DNA of 64,000 nt from Aphrocallistes beatrix (GCA_963281255.1 OY725488.1:1725986-1789985), one strand, 5' to 3'; numbered from the stretch's first letter, positions 20,880 through 33,196 are shown. Made by a program: numbers and translations. The notes: a model not told the origin generated them from the sequence alone.

Positions 20880-22300
20880 ATTTGGGAAGGTTTAGATGGA
20901 TTTTTCCTCCATAATTATTGGAGTTCGATGCCGAAAAGGTGCCAGTTAGTCATTGATAGTGGTGGTTATAAAATAAAATATTAAAGTTAAACAGTTTTAA
21001 GATGGTGTTTCCTTCCAGAACTAACTTTAAAAGTTTTCATTATTTTCTCCTGAAATTTTTTGTGGAAACTATTCACGATGAGTTATCTGCAAAAATACAC
21101 TTTTCGGGAGCCCAAGAAGTAAGAGAAAATTTTTTTTTTTCCAAATGACCTAATTTATAGAGGACATTCAAGGAAACTTCAATGCCTTATCCCTCTTTTA
21201 ATCAATTATTCTTACACAAAATGTTTGAATAAAGAAAATAATAGGAATAGAATTTTCAATTTTAACTCAAATAATTTTTTCTTTCAAATTTCGTTTATAC
21301 AAAATTTAGAGGCAGATTTTCGTAAGGAAAAATATTTTAACTTTTTTCTAAAGTAGAATATCAAAAATCTGTCTCTATCATTTTGTTCTACGTGACAAGA
21401 TCTTTCTTTAACCGTCGAGTTTTTAACTCTACGACCTTTGTAACTAGAGATTCCTCCTTTGTAAAATTGATTTTTTAAAGTGCTAAAAACAGGCTACAAA
21501 GCAATTTTCTTCGGAAAGGCTTGATTTCCATTTGTTTTTACGGTATTCTGATAATATATAACATCAAAACATCCTCAATCAACAACTTATAGTAGTACTT
21601 AACTTCAAAATATGACATATCAAATATTTTCACATCACTACACCTTCAAAAGTGTGAAAAAGTTGACAGTTATCACTGGGGGCCCAAAAATGACCATGTC
21701 CGATAGTTTCCGCAGAAATCCCATACCTATAACTTTATTTGACTATGCCAGGTCGTTATTTTAATACTGAATTCGTACTCAGCACTAAATTTCCAGCAAT
21801 TTGATATATATATTGACCATATTTGGAAATATTTTTGGTTGCCTTTTCCTAGCAACGGTCAGGAATGTTAAAAAATTCCTGGCCGTTGCTAGGCACGGTC
21901 AAACAAAAATGTTTCCAAATATGGTCAATATATATTTCAAATTGCTGGAAATCTAGTGCTGAGCATGAATTCAGCATTAAAAAGATGATCTGGCACTTTT
22001 TAAAGAAGTTAGAGCTGTGGGACATTTCGCATTTAAAATGTGTCGTTTCTAGAGCGACACCAGGTGATACAAGTGGCTCAAAGTGGCGAAATATTGGAGC
22101 TGGAGTTATAAAAATCGGATTATTGTTTAGAACCCCTATAAGGATCTAAAAATGATAAAAAAACAATTTGGGCACATTTTTAATAAAAAACAAGTTTCGC
22201 ATGGGAAACACCAACCTTAATTGAATTGTAGGTTTCGTTTGAAATTGTATCTTCAAAACTTTATTAATTACGCCGAGTTAAGTAATTCCAGATTTTTCTG
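20880..22300. other. No gene; one small palindrome
   Basis: No coding sequence recognised. An inverted repeat at about 21765-21985 (arms around TTGACCATATTTGG and its complement, loop near 21875) resembles the arms of the large inverted repeat at 886-4901. Confidence 0.5.
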
Positions 22301-22305
22301 AGACA

Positions 22306-22822
22306 GACTGTATATATCTCTGTAACGAATTGATTGAAGAAACTGCCAGGCGCAGAAAGCTGATTTTTGGCATGTGGAAGTATTTTGGCTATGGCTCCAC
22401 TAAGTTCTGAGCTCAGACGAAAATGTCCACTCATCATGGAATTATGACGTCATTGTCACATTTTTAAAAGTTAAGCAGTACAGTTATTCGAGCATAACTC
22501 AGCCATTATAGGAGATAGAAAGCAGAAATGTAAATAGAATCTGTATATTGATATATCTCAGATATGGCACAACTATCATCAAAAAATGATGATTCATCAC
22601 CCTGTTATGACGTCATCATTACGCATCAAAAATTTTATAAATGAACAAATTTGGTGATTTTTCGTGCGATATGAATTATAACAGTAGTACATGCGTATTT
22701 AGGGATTTTATCTCCCTTATAATTAATCAATGTGACCCCAGGCGCCCGCAGGGCGCCTCCGGCGGACACAAAGTGTCCGACAGCCGCGCAGCGCAAGCAA
22801 GCGAAGCCCGCTTGTGTTCATT
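22306..22822 (+). repeat. Helentron-like repeat A, near full copy
   Basis: Runs from TGTAACGAATTGATTGAAGA through GAAAGCTGATTTTTGGCATG, GGAATTATGACGTCATTGTC, TGATGACGTCATAACAGGGT (in reverse) and ATCGATATCGCACG (in reverse) to the GC-rich end GCCGCGCAGCGCAAGCAAGC. The TCCTTACTATTAAAACTCGA head seen in other copies is lost here. It encodes nothing convincing. Confidence 0.75.
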
Positions 22823-22985
22823 AAATGCCAAATAATGTAACACATTTCATTTGTTCTGATATAATAGTTATTTCCTAAATTAATGGAAAATTGAAATATC
22901 TACAACAAGGGTGCTAAAACGGTCGCCCGCGAGACCATTCGCTGTGGCCCGCGGATAATTCGCTTGTTTTCATTATTCATATATA

Positions 22986-23461
22986 CACTGCTAAGCCCAA
23001 AGTATTTGAACATTTCATTGCTTTGCATCCTCAATAATGCTATAATCAGTCTATCCTTGGACTTGGAAAACATTCATTCAGATTATGACAACAACTGAAA
23101 ATCTGAAATGAAATTTGAATTCAACAAACTCGAATCACTTAGTGTAGATGCTCTTACCGATTAATCCTTCCTTAAAGGTAATTAATACCGCTTGTGCCAT
23201 TTTGTTCCACTTGTTGTAAGCATATATAATGATTATGACTAGTGGCAACTGTCACAATGTAACACAAATGATAATAATTATGCTTTGAAAGAGTTATCAA
23301 TAACATTATTTTAAATGAGGTGTTCGAATGTGTTTACATGTATTATCAGATTTCTACTAGCCATCGTGATATAACTGAATTGTTCACTAAGGATATGCCC
23401 AACCTAGTACCATTCATGTCTTAAAATATGATGGAATTCAAATACTTTTGGCTACGCAGTG
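22986..23461. mobile_element. Tc1-type MITE within the hAT-type MITE
   Basis: 476 bp with ends CACTGCTAAGCCCAAAGTAT and CAAATACTTTTGGCTACGCAGTG, next to TA on both sides. Its ends are related to those of the copies at 5624-10872 and 62604-63079, and its length equals that of the last. Confidence 0.8.
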
Positions 23462-23767
23462 TATACACTAGATTGACGTGCTTCAATCGTCAGATAATAA
23501 TTGTTTTTTCTAAACACCATATGGAAATAATTATAGATACTCTACAAATGCATCAATGTTCCTAGTATGAATACAGTATTTGGTAACTATAGTTTGCATT
23601 TACGAATTCTATCAATTATTAGAGCTTCACAAGTATAACGTAGGAGGCAGAACCTAAATTGAAATAGCGAGTAGAATCCATTGTTAATGCAATATGAGGT
23701 CAAATAGTATATAGCTTGAAAATTGATTAAACTAAAGCCAGAGGCGATCTATGATTTGTGGGATTGG

Positions 23768-24112
23768 CGGACATTTCGTATACGGACAATTCGTATACGG
23801 ACATTTCGAATAACGGACATTTCGCATAACGGACATTTCGTATAATGGACATTTCGTATAATGGACATTTCGTACAGTGGACAATTAGTCTAAATAGAAT
23901 CGAATGTCACTCGACCCCCCCACACGCCAGACAAAATGCCCAAATTCACTGCCCATTTCACAGTGTTTACAACTGAAAATGCTCACTTTCACTTTGCTCT
24001 TACAACGTTTCTTACACAAAATGCCTACATTTCCGCTCTTTTGGCAGCATTATACGAAATATCCGTATACGAAATGTCCATATACGAAATGTCCGTATAC
24101 GAAGTGTCCGAT
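23768..24112. repeat. Inverted arrays of ~15-bp GGACATTTCGTATA units
   Basis: About eight units of GGACATTTCGTATAA run from 23768 to 23886; about five units of the complement (TATACGAAATGTCC) run from 24049 to 24112. The 160-bp spacer has no array. This paired layout suggests subterminal repeats of a small foldback element rather than a simple minisatellite. Confidence 0.75.
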
Positions 24113-24298
24113 TACTCTTTTGATTTGTGGCCCATAAGGCGGAGCCTAATTTTTAAAGTGGCCCGTAGATTTAAAAGTTTGAGCACCCCTGATCTACAAT
24201 ATAAAAGTTATTGGTTTTGAAGTATTTAACCAATCCATGGTACTATTTTTTGGTGAGTGCCATTGCCTTAGTATATAGAATGCTATGGATATGGATAT

Positions 24299-24750
24299 AC
24301 CAAGGTTGAAACCGATTGAATCGAATATTAGTATTCATGAATAGTTCCCTAACCGAATACGAATACTGATAATATTCGGCTACTCTAGCCGAATACAAAC
24401 ACTGATATTATTTCGGGTTCATAAATACTAATACTGCGAGGCTGAAATAAAAAATATTTAATTAATAGAGGACTGTGAATTGTTATAGTACTGTATGCTG
24501 ACATATTTTACAGATAGTGACTGGATATGATAGGTAAATTAGTTATAAAATATATTATAACCAAGGTTGAAACCGATTGGAACAGGATATTAATATTCAT
24601 GAACATTCCCTAACCGAATACGAATACTGATAATATTCGGTTACTTCAACCAAATACGAATTCTGATATTCGGTTCCCAACCGAATATCAACTATTTGCC
24701 AAATAGTATTTGGTCTATCCGAATATTGAACTATTCGGTTTCAACCTTGG
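24299..24750. repeat. CCAAGGTTG MITE, two adjacent copies
   Basis: CCAAGGTTGAAACCGATTG occurs at 24299 and 24561, and the inverted end CGGTTTCAACCTTGG at 24736-24750. Between them are many CCGAATA/TATTCGG inverted units. A half copy sits at 45478. The flanking duplication is unclear. A hAT affinity is possible. Confidence 0.6.
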
Positions 24751-24765
24751 TATATACACATTAAT

Positions 24766-25083
24766 CGAGTTTTAATAATAACAAGCGCGCTTCGCTTGCT
24801 TGCGCTGCGCGGTTGGCGGACACTTTGTGTCCGCCGGAGGCGACTTGCGGGCGCCTGGGGTCACATTGATTAATTATAAGGGAGATGACATCTCTAAATA
24901 CGTCTGTCCTACTGTTATAATCGATATCGCACGAAAAATCACAAAATTTGTCCATTTAAAAAATTTTGATGCGTAATGATGACGTCATAACAGAGTGATG
25001 AGTAATTATTTTTTGATAGTTGCATCATATGTAAGGTATATTAATATACCACATTCTATTAAAATTTCAGCCTTCTATCACCC
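24766..25083 (-). repeat. Helentron-like repeat A, copy split by MITE
   Basis: Reverse-oriented copy running from the GC-rich end AAGCGCGCTTCGCTTGCTTG into the body, which breaks at CTATCACCC where the next MITE inserts and resumes at 25439 (TATCACCTAAAATGGC) to about 25490. Just left of it is a piece of the head, CATTAATCGAGTTTTAATAA. Confidence 0.8.
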
Positions 25084-25438
25084 AAGGCTGGATTCGGTTA
25101 ACCGTTAACCGGCTAACCGCCGTCAATCTCAGTTAACGGTTAAGGAAATCCTCGATCGGTTAACCGATCGGCTTTATAAATATTTACACTAATTTCATTG
25201 TTTTTCTTCGGAGATCCATGAATATTGCTTCTAAAAAATTGATAATACAGTATAATTCCTATTTTATAATCATATAATATATTTCGAGACCACTGAAAAT
25301 TATAAAATTTTTGATACCAGGTTAAAGATTAGTCCAAAAATCCATATTTTTACTCTAATTTATATTGCCATCGGTTAACCGCACTGGATAAAACCAAAAT
25401 AACTGAACCCTAAAATCGGTTAACCACCCCCAGCCCTG
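25084..25438. mobile_element. hAT-like MITE in a Helentron-like repeat
   Basis: 355 bp with short ends AAGGCTGG and CCAGCCCTG, flanked by TATCACCC and TATCACCT, 7 of 8 matching. Contains several GGTTAACCG inverted units. The surrounding repeat gives the empty-site sequence (compare 57260). Confidence 0.75.
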
Positions 25439-25635
25439 TATCACCTAAAATGGCTTAGTTATGGTCGCATTTCAGAATCAGAATTTTCTTTATTTAACCA
25501 TGTCCAGTTCATCAAGGTGTCCGGGAAATTTAATTGCTACTTTTTTTTTGCTCGCAATCTAGAATATTTACTTACTACCTTTTATTTTCCTTCAAAAAAA
25601 TAAAAAGGTAGTAAGTAGCAAGTAAATCCCTGATT

Positions 25636-25858
25636 TCTATTGTGAGAGTATATATACTATTGTATAGGAAAGGTGTGAAAAATTGTTTTCCATTTTTTTG
25701 CAGAGGTGTGAAAATTTCGCTTAGATCTTAGAACTTAATCGTAGTCATATCATTTGACACCTACATGCCAATTTTCATACCTCTACGACTTGCCAATTCT
25801 TCAATCAATTCAGACAAACACACACACACAAAAAAATCCTAGCGTTTTATATAAAAGA
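25636..25858 (+). repeat. Helentron-like repeat family B, copy 2
   Basis: Closest match to 43831-44050: both carry AATTGTTTTCCATTTTTTTG, GCAGAGGTGTGAAAATTTCG, a CACACACAC or AAAA run and the terminal ATCCTAGCGTTTTA. The similarity begins upstream at TTCTATTGTGA. Confidence 0.6.
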
Positions 25859-26099
25859 TTCTAGCTGCAAAATGCTGTACTACATTGTACAAGACCTGTT
25901 CTTCGCGTTGAATATACTTTTTGGCAAGATGAATTGGATAAGCGATATTTTTGTGTGTGTTCTCATCCACAGTAACCAAATGACTTTTATCATCATGAGC
26001 TAGAAAAGGGCCAAGGTAATTAGGTTGGGTTTTATCATTCGGGAGTTTTTAAAATACGCTTTTACCTCGCCTGCTCGACTTTATTTTTAATCGGAGCCT

Positions 26100-26450
26100 C
26101 TGTTTAATTCTGGTTTCTGATTAATTTGATTTCATCGCCAATATCATCAGTATCGGTTTGAGTCCTGTTGGAATAAGGATCGACTTGAGGGTCGCTTTGG
26201 AGATTCATCGTCTGAGGATTGTTCACTGGGATAGGTGCTGTATGTCTTGCTAAGATTTAGCAGAGGAATGGCATCACATTTACGTCCAAACATAATTTTA
26301 AGGCTAAAAATTTCGTGGCTCGCTTTATTTTCGTATTTGCAGAAATAACTGCGAAAGGTAGCTTTGTTGGCCATGCGCCATCTGAACTTTGGCGAAGTTT
26401 CTCAATTTTCCTCAGTCATGCAGTTATAGTAAATGATGCTAAAGCATAAC
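26100..26450 (-). pseudogene. LTR-retrotransposon integrase C-terminal fragment
   Basis: On the minus strand the frames read WPTKLPFAV, then LKIMFGRKCDAIPLL, the typical stretch after the integrase core of Ty3/Gypsy elements where FELMFGR-like sequence occurs. Frames are shifted and nothing else of the element is recognised. It is unlike elements 1-4 in detail, so it is probably another lineage. Confidence 0.5.
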
Positions 26451-26794
26451 AACTTAAATTATTTAAAAATGTATTATGGATTTTGCGAACTGATTTCTGA
26501 TTAAGTCATTTTGGGTGGGGAAACCTTAGGAATGTGGGGTCACTGCAATAAATAGAATGGACCCCATGTTATTGGCGGGTTTTAGTAATCCGCACGCAGA
26601 AAAAATAACACCTCAAAATCTTGTCGTGAGCCTCCAGAAGACCATTACTTTGGGTTTAAAAAGCACAGGTACGCCTGTTTTCAACACCTAGTCGCTCATG
26701 CAAATCTTTGAATTCCTAGATCGATATTTCATCTTTTATCTTATATAATAATTTCATTCAAAGAAATATCAGCGACGAAACATCCGCCATTCCT

Positions 26795-27050
26795 TAAAAA
26801 CCATTCTGACAAATGACAGCAGTCTTAAAAACCATTCTGACAAGTGAAAGCAGTCCTAAAAACCATTCTGAAAAGTGACAGCAGTCTTAAAAACCATTCT
26901 GACAAGTGACAGCAGTCTTAAAAACCATTCTGACAAGTGACAGCAGTCTTAAAAACCATTCTGACAAGTGACAGCAGTCCTAAAAAACATTCTGACAAGT
27001 GACAACTAGGATAATTCTGACAAATGACAACCTCAAATTTCTGACAAATG
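26795..27050. repeat. 31-bp tandem repeat, about seven units
   Basis: The unit TAAAAACCATTCTGACAAGT plus GACAGCAGTCT is repeated with small changes; the last units decay (CTGACAAATGACAA). A minisatellite with no visible coding role. Confidence 0.85.
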
Positions 27051-27182
27051 CATACACCTCATATTTTCGCTTTTTCGCAGCCATAACTTGTATAATTTCT
27101 GATTGGGAACTTTATATGAATATATGTAAAATGTATAAAGTAGTGAATAATGGAATTCTGAAAAAATTTTTATTTCAAAACA

Positions 27183-27530
27183 TACAAGGGTTGTCCCAAG
27201 TCTTCGACCGAATTATTATAAAACTAGTATACACATTACAATCAAATAAATTCTTGGTCAAAACACTCAATATATTCCCCCTTCAACTTTCTGCAGCGTT
27301 CCCATCTTTCCGGCAGCTTACCTATACCCGTGGCATAGAAATCGGGAGGGGTCCCTTTTACCCACTGATTTATCTCACGCTCCAGGTCCTTAAATGCACT
27401 AAATCTCTTCCCACGAAGCGGTCTCTTCATCTCCCCAAACAATCAGTAGTCGCTCGGGGCTAGGTCTGGACTATAGGGTGGGTGGGGAACACATTCAAAC
27501 CCCTAGCGATGAATGGTTAAACTTGGGGCA
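27183..27530 (-). pseudogene. mariner transposase C-terminal remnant
   Basis: Minus strand: PYSPDLAPSDY with a stop directly after it, then LFGEMKRPLRGKRFSAF, DFYATGIGKLPERWERC and ending IECFDQEFI. This is the end of a DD34D mariner transposase with the third catalytic Asp kept. A probable terminal repeat CAAGGGTTGTCCCAAGTCTT lies at 27184. The N-terminal two thirds are missing. The sequence differs from the mariner at 1-885. Confidence 0.8.
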
Positions 27531-28477
27531 CATATATTTTGTTTAGATTTGTGGCTAATCGTTGACGAATATATTTGAATTTAGTACACTTCCAACCCTT
27601 ATTCATATCAGATAAAAAAAATCGGAAAATTTCCTTCTAATTAAATGTTTTAACCTTTTATTTGTTTGGTGAGCATCGGACTTGTTTCTGACCTTTACTT
27701 ACACTTATACCTCAAAATTAAAGCAACAGTTTCTCTGAATTAGTCACTGATCAGTTAATGATAGTGTTTAATCCAACATAGAGATTCATAATTGCAATAT
27801 TGAAGACCCCTTAATTTAATAAAACCTATAACAAATTATTGAGAAATAATTAATTCTAGATCATGACAAATACTTCTTTAGGAAATCAGATAGTTAATAC
27901 TGCATAAATAATGGAAAATGTTCAAATTTTTCTTTTCAGGTTCTGTATTGCGTCAATGTTTTGGGTGTTATCAGAAATAATTTGATAATGACAAAACAAC
28001 ATTCTCAATTTATCCGAAGGTATTATAAGTATATAACATCGTATCTGGATATCGTGAGTGTTGAGATTACGTATTCAGCTGTTAGAAGGTTTATCGAGGT
28101 AGTCATCGTCACAGATATGTTGCGTAAAAATCGCATTTTGTCAGATGATCTAATGAATCAAGAAAAAAGTAAGATACTTTCAAATACAATGAATTTTGAG
28201 TAATTCATTGAATAATTCATGATTAGTCAACTCAAATCAGGGATGGATAATATTGAATGCCAAATCACATCTTTAGATCAGCTGATCAGTTCTCGTCATT
28301 GGCCATCTCTAGCAAACAACATTGTTGCATCTCTATTTTGATTAGATTTGAAACTGACTAAATGTTTGAATCTGACGGAGAATACATGTAATTCAAATGA
28401 CCTGATGTGATCAATTATCTGTTTTTCCTAAACATGTATTTCACCAGACCAAATTCAAACATTCAGTCAGACCTTCG
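27531..28477. other. No confident gene
   Basis: An 80-codon frame at 27961-28203 (plus) has no family resemblance. It follows TTCTTTTCAG, a possible 3' splice site, so an isolated exon cannot be excluded. The rest appears non-coding and probably includes the outer end of the MULE at 28478, whose terminal repeat I could not identify. Confidence 0.35.
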
Positions 28478-29065
28478 TTATTTTGTATTAGTTTTAGGTT
28501 TATCTGACAGTACAGGCTCATAATGACAACCTAGATTTTGAATATACATAGCATTACTAGTAGGTTCTTTTAAAAACTTAGCTAAGCTATACCCATTTCC
28601 TGAAAACCCAGTCCAGCGAGTTCCTTCCTGTCCCAAAAACACCCAAATATCTATTTTGAATAACAATGCAGTCGCGAATATTTCCAGATCTGTGGCCCAA
28701 GTCCCCGGTCTAGACATTCCTCTTTTATTAACCCAATCCTGAATATTTCTATAATTACTGCTTTGATAAACAAATTTTGTCTTAAGGAACTCATTACAAC
28801 TATTTCTCAACTTATTTAACATGTTATCTACTAAAATTGTTTTTAATTTAGCATGATATAAAGTACTACCAGTTAATAAATAAGATACGGTAGAAAAATA
28901 GCAATTTCCGTCACCTAGATAAGGTACAATTTTATTAGGGACAAATTTTCTAAGATTTTCTCTCCCTATTGAAGCATTATTTTCAAGAGAGGAATTAAAT
29001 GGAATATTAAATTGTCTACAAATAATAATTTGCCAAGCACTATCAGGTGGACGGAATCCTGGCAA
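28478..29065 (-). pseudogene. OTU-family cysteine protease domain at MULE C-terminus
   Basis: Residues about 40-60 (PYLGDGNCYFSTVSYLL) hold the OTU motif with the nucleophile Cys and the preceding Asp; near the end NLGCHYEPVL supplies the His. OTU proteases remove ubiquitin or related chains. Some animal MULEs are known to carry such a domain. This stretch is open for 195 codons, but it lies in a broken element. A basic, Ser-rich linker (29330-29067, RKRQKLSEL) precedes it one frame away and may carry a nuclear signal. Confidence 0.8.
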
Positions 29066-30454
29066 ATCAGGGCATAAAACATCTTGCTATTTCTTCGTCA
29101 GTTATTACATTAGACGCAGGTTCAGGTGCTAGATTCTTAGCTGAATAAGAAGAATCACTCCTTAATTCAGATAATTTCTGACGTTTTCTAATTATTGGTG
29201 GACGATTATTATTTCCTTTAACTTCTTTAGAATCGTTGATATTTTTATTTTCACCGACCAATTTCTTGCAAACAAGAGGAAAAGTAGCACTTTTCGATTC
29301 TAGATAGCCACAATACGTTTCCTTGCCCATTCTTCACTATTGTATTCCTCTAAAGAATTCCTATCACGTTTATGGACCTTGAATATTTTATTGGCTCTTG
29401 GGTGACAAGCAAAGTTATATGCTTTTAACCTACTACTTATACTTGGATACATAATCTTAATAAAGTCTCCTGGCCTTAAATTGATTTTAGAATCTAAAAT
29501 ATCTATTTTAACTATTCGCATCCAATTTTCAATCACTGCATTACTATAATGGTCACACTTCATTCCTAACTTAATACTATGAGGTTCTAAAATAATGGCA
29601 CTCCATAACGGTAGAAGAGGTAAGTAATAAGATAATAGATAGTCTATTACTTGTGGATTATAACATTGATTAATTTCATTACTTAAATATTCTTTGTTTA
29701 TTTTTGCATTGGAAAATTCAAAAATTTTAAAATAATGTCTTCCAAATGGCGATTTTTCCCTATATGTCTTATTTTCATTATTCTCAAAGGCATTACAATC
29801 ACTATCAGTGTCGCTATCAATGATTATATCATCTAGGGAAGATGAACTACAAGTAAAATATGACCCTAAATTGCAAATACTATCCTTCACATTTTTATCT
29901 AAGTTTTTACATAAAAATATTAGACACAAATAATGAAAAACTTTATTTATTTTAGAAATATCAGCACATCTAACCATAAATCCTATGGCGTGTAATAATA
30001 GTTTTCTAGAATTTTTATTTAATTTAAACTTCTATTGATATGATGTCCAATAGCATTCAATAAATGGGCAGAACATAAGTGGATAATTACATTATTATCT
30101 ATTAATTCTCCTTCTGGATCAAATTCTAATTTAGCCCAACAATTATTTAAGTAAGTTCCTAAATCAGTTTTGAGAAATACATTACAGACGCTATGAATTA
30201 ACACTCAACTATAGTCTATCTCTACCTGGCTAATGTTAAGTTCACTCCCTAATACTTTCTTTGCATCGAGTGATCATTTATGTAAGAAGTATGTTATTTC
30301 AGCACTACTAAGGGCAGAGCTGATCATCTCTGCAATTGGTACAGGGCTAGTAGAATAGTCTGGATGACCAATGGTCAAAGCATAATAAAAAACCTTTTTC
30401 TGGGAGGGATGTATTTTACGAAGTAGAGAACCGGTGGCATCTAAATGGACAATA

Positions 30455-31769
30455 CGAAATTGATGTCCCATTTTGTACCATGCACATTACAATGATGCAA
30501 ACTAGAAAGGTGTACTATTTACTTTCCTATGTAATCTCCATTTAATTTTAAACATTTTTTAAAGCGAGAAGGCATCTCTGCTATGAGTTTCTCCAGGGTC
30601 TCTGGTGAGAATTCCTTCCAGGCTTCAATTAGTTGATTTTCTAACATTTTTAGGTTTGTTGCGCGCTCCATTGAATCCAGCTTGGTTTGCAAAATTGCCC
30701 AGACGTTTTCAATAGGATTTAAGTCTGGCGAGTTCGCAGGCCATATATCCTTAGTCCAAAATCCCGGCATATTGTTTTTTAGCCATTCCTGGCTTCTCTT
30801 AGAGGTATGTGCTGGGGCCCCATCTTGTTGAAATATCGCTTTGGACCTTTCTGGCAACAATTTTTTCTCCAGAATAGTCCCTGAATCTCTCGTTCGAAGC
30901 ATAGTGGATCTTAAAGATTGTTTCAATATTATTTCTACATTGTATCCTGAGTCACAGTTTGCCCTTTGGGGATAATGTGGAGGTGTGAGAACGCTTGATA
31001 TGACATCACATCCCACACCATGACTTTTCTAGGAAATTTGACCTTTTCAGTCGGGGGTAATTGACGCTAGATTTTGGCCAAACTCGGTCGTTTTGCTTAT
31101 TTGGAGTGTGAAATAACTCGGAGGACTCATCCGAGAATAAAACCCTCTGCCAATTTTCAATTGACCAATTCTTTCCTTCAATACAGAATTTTAGGCGAGC
31201 TGTCCTCTGTTTTTCCGTCAATTTGGGTTGAACCTGAGGTTGTATGGTCGAACTTTCAGATTTTTGCGTAAATACGTGTGTACCGTCACGTGGGAGATAG
31301 AAAACCCTTTAGATTTAAGATTCCTGGAGATAAGTCTTGTTGATTTCATTTTTTTACCGATTGTCTTGGCAATGACCACTTTGGGTACCATAGTGACGGA
31401 CGTTTTCCTTCCACGGCCCCCCCTGTTCTGTAGAGACTCACCAGCCTTGGACCTCAGCAACCAACGCCGAATGGTACGGACAGAGAACCCTATTTCTTCG
31501 GCAACTTTTTAAATAAAAATTCCAGCTTCTATCATGCAAACTACACGTGTACGGGCGGCTAGAGTCACTTCTTTGACCATGATTATTTCTAGTCTATGAG
31601 AACTAAGAATATTTGAACAAAAGAAAATTTTTTGTATCAACAATTTTTAGAATTAATATGAATTCTATTATTTACAGTCTGTAAAAAGAGAATTTGAAGC
31701 TAAAACGCGATTAGTTTGGTTAATTTATAATCTTATTTAATTACAAAAAAGGGACATCAATTTCTCTCT
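30455..31769 (-). mobile_element. DD37E Tc1-like element inserted in the MULE
   Basis: 1315 bp between TA at 30453-30454 and TA at 31770-31771. Inverted ends contain GAAATTGATGTCCC and TTTTGTA at 30456-30477 and the complement at 31742-31764. The insertion splits the MULE frame exactly at the TA. Confidence 0.88.
30519..31580 (-). pseudogene. DD37E Tc1-like transposase, near full length
   Basis: Starts at ATG 31580 (MVKEVTLAARTRVV). An in-frame TAA falls in the first helix region (GIFI then KVAEE). HTH residues continue to about 31300. First catalytic Asp: LFSDESSELF near 31120. Second: QQDGAPAHTS near 30820. Third: NSPDLNPIENVW near 30715. Counting gives 37 residues between second and third, so DD37E. 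Frameshifts near 31220 and 31010 and the nonsense codon inactivate it. It ends LNGDYIGK, as does the copy at 20792. Confidence 0.88.
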
Positions 31770-32071
31770 TATTTTTAAATGTTCTTATAATTTTAATTTG
31801 ATCTTCAGTATACAAATGTAAAATAAAAGGAATGTATGACAAATATTGTATATAACCATTGTTACTAGAAATATTTAGATTAACTTAGTACATATTGTTA
31901 TTCAACCACATCATATGCTTATTATATAGTTACCTCTAGTGTAGATCTAGATTTGACTAGAGTTTGTATTGCCTAATACTTAATTAGATTTCTCACACTC
32001 CTGACTTAACTGATTCATCGAGTAGTATAGTGTTCCAGATTAGTCTCGAAACATAAATCTAATTAGTATCA

Positions 32072-33196
32072 AATGGCAACGCCACTCACGGTTTCTATAC
32101 CCCCACTGGTGATTGGTCAGCGGATCTCGGACTAAGTTCAGAGCTAGTGTAGTATCGTGGGAGGAAAAGGTCGCGGTCCGGTTACTCCCAGCCTACGTCA
32201 AGAGGGGGAAGCTGGAGGAGTCGTTTTAAGTGCAATTAAGGAGGAAACACTTGATCGAGCTTTCGCAATCCTGAATGAACGTTTGGACCCGGTAGTGGAT
32301 GTTTTCGAGGCAGCCGGTACGTTTCGGCAGTTAGTCTGGCCTGTGAATGAGCCAGTACATGACTTCTTCGCTCGATACCTTGAACAAGGAATCAGAGCTG
32401 GGCTAAACTCCAAGCAATCCTGTATATTAATGACTACTCAACTTCCTGTGGAAGTACGGCAACCTGCCAAGGAATGGATCCAATCGAAGGGAGAAGAATT
32501 TACAGAACTCGAAGGAACATTGTTCGCCGTTAAAGTTAGAGAATTATTTCTCGGGAAAGGTATCTCACTTACGCAAGGATATCTAGATAGGGGCTCGGAG
32601 AGGGTAGCCCAGGTCAAATCGGCATTAGAAAGCCGCTCTTCCTTTGACCTAAGCGAACCTAATTCTCCAACTGACACAGAGAAAGTACAGTTTGTCGGGA
32701 AGTAGCCTCAGCGTCGTGCTATCTATTCGCAACCCCCCGTAGTATCGAATGTTACGTTTGTCGAAAGAGAGGTCACAGGTATCAAACATGTCCAGATAGA
32801 CCATGTGGGATATGTGGCAGATCTGGTCACATGGCTATGGAATGCTTTAGAATTAATCCACAACGTGAGCCTATTCATAGTACCCAGAACAGTCGTAGAG
32901 CAAATGATAAGCACCACCAAGTTTTGGTAGTTGGACCAGGGGAAGACGCCGTCACTATTCAAGTGGAATTGGATGGGCATATTATTTCGGCTATGTTAGC
33001 TACTGGTGCACGACCAAGCGTTATCGATTGCAACACCTTAAAACAGCTAAATTTGGATCAGGAAGTTATTGAAGACCCTAGTGAAGTGTTTGGCTTATGT
33101 GATAGTCCAATCGAGGTACTGGGATATATTGATGTCAGGATAGGGTTCGAGAATCATCCACCAGTTCGAGAAAGACAAGGTATTGGACATCGATAG
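32072..33196 (+). pseudogene. Gypsy 3 gag and protease, degraded
   Basis: The ATG at 32072 starts a gag like that of element 1 (MATPLTVSIPPL) but meets a stop after 19 codons; a gag frame is open again from 32157 to 32705. A CCHC knuckle, CGICGRSGHMAMEC, follows at about 32795. The protease has AMLATGARPSVID at about 32993, where the catalytic Asp is replaced by Ala (ATG instead of DTG). The protease is thus dead. Confidence 0.85.

Larger units (their letters stand above)
22906..24191. mobile_element. hAT-type MITE with perfect 8-bp duplication, internally nested
   Basis: Ends CAAGGGTGCTAAAAC and TTTGAGCACCCCTG, flanked by perfect ATCTACAA duplications (22898-22905 and 24192-24199). The ends resemble Charlie-type hAT termini. 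Inside are a Tc1-type MITE (22986-23461) and an inverted array of 15-bp repeats (23768-24112). No hAT transposase is left. Confidence 0.85.
29300..31859 (-). pseudogene. MULE transposase core, interrupted by DD37E element
   Basis: From the right: 31859-31771 encodes YIPFILHLYTEDQI; after the DD37E insertion the frame resumes at 30452 with VHLDATGSLLRK, where the Asp is the first catalytic residue. VEIDYS near 30215 gives the second Asp, with a TGA directly after it; a C..H pair, LCSAHLLNAIGHH, follows near 30050. The third acid is the Glu of NAVIENWMRIVK near 29525. DATGS and VENW motifs are typical of Mutator-like transposases. In-frame stops near 30288 and 30210 and shifts show decay. All three catalytic acids are still visible. 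Confidence 0.8.

Noticed and set aside
23768..24112. Short regular repeats resembling a CRISPR array
   Set aside because: Units of about 15 bp are directly adjacent with no spacers, occur in opposite orientations, and the genome is eukaryotic.
27961..28203. 80-codon open frame as a host exon
   Set aside because: There is a plausible splice acceptor upstream, but no homology, no donor I trust and no partner exon.
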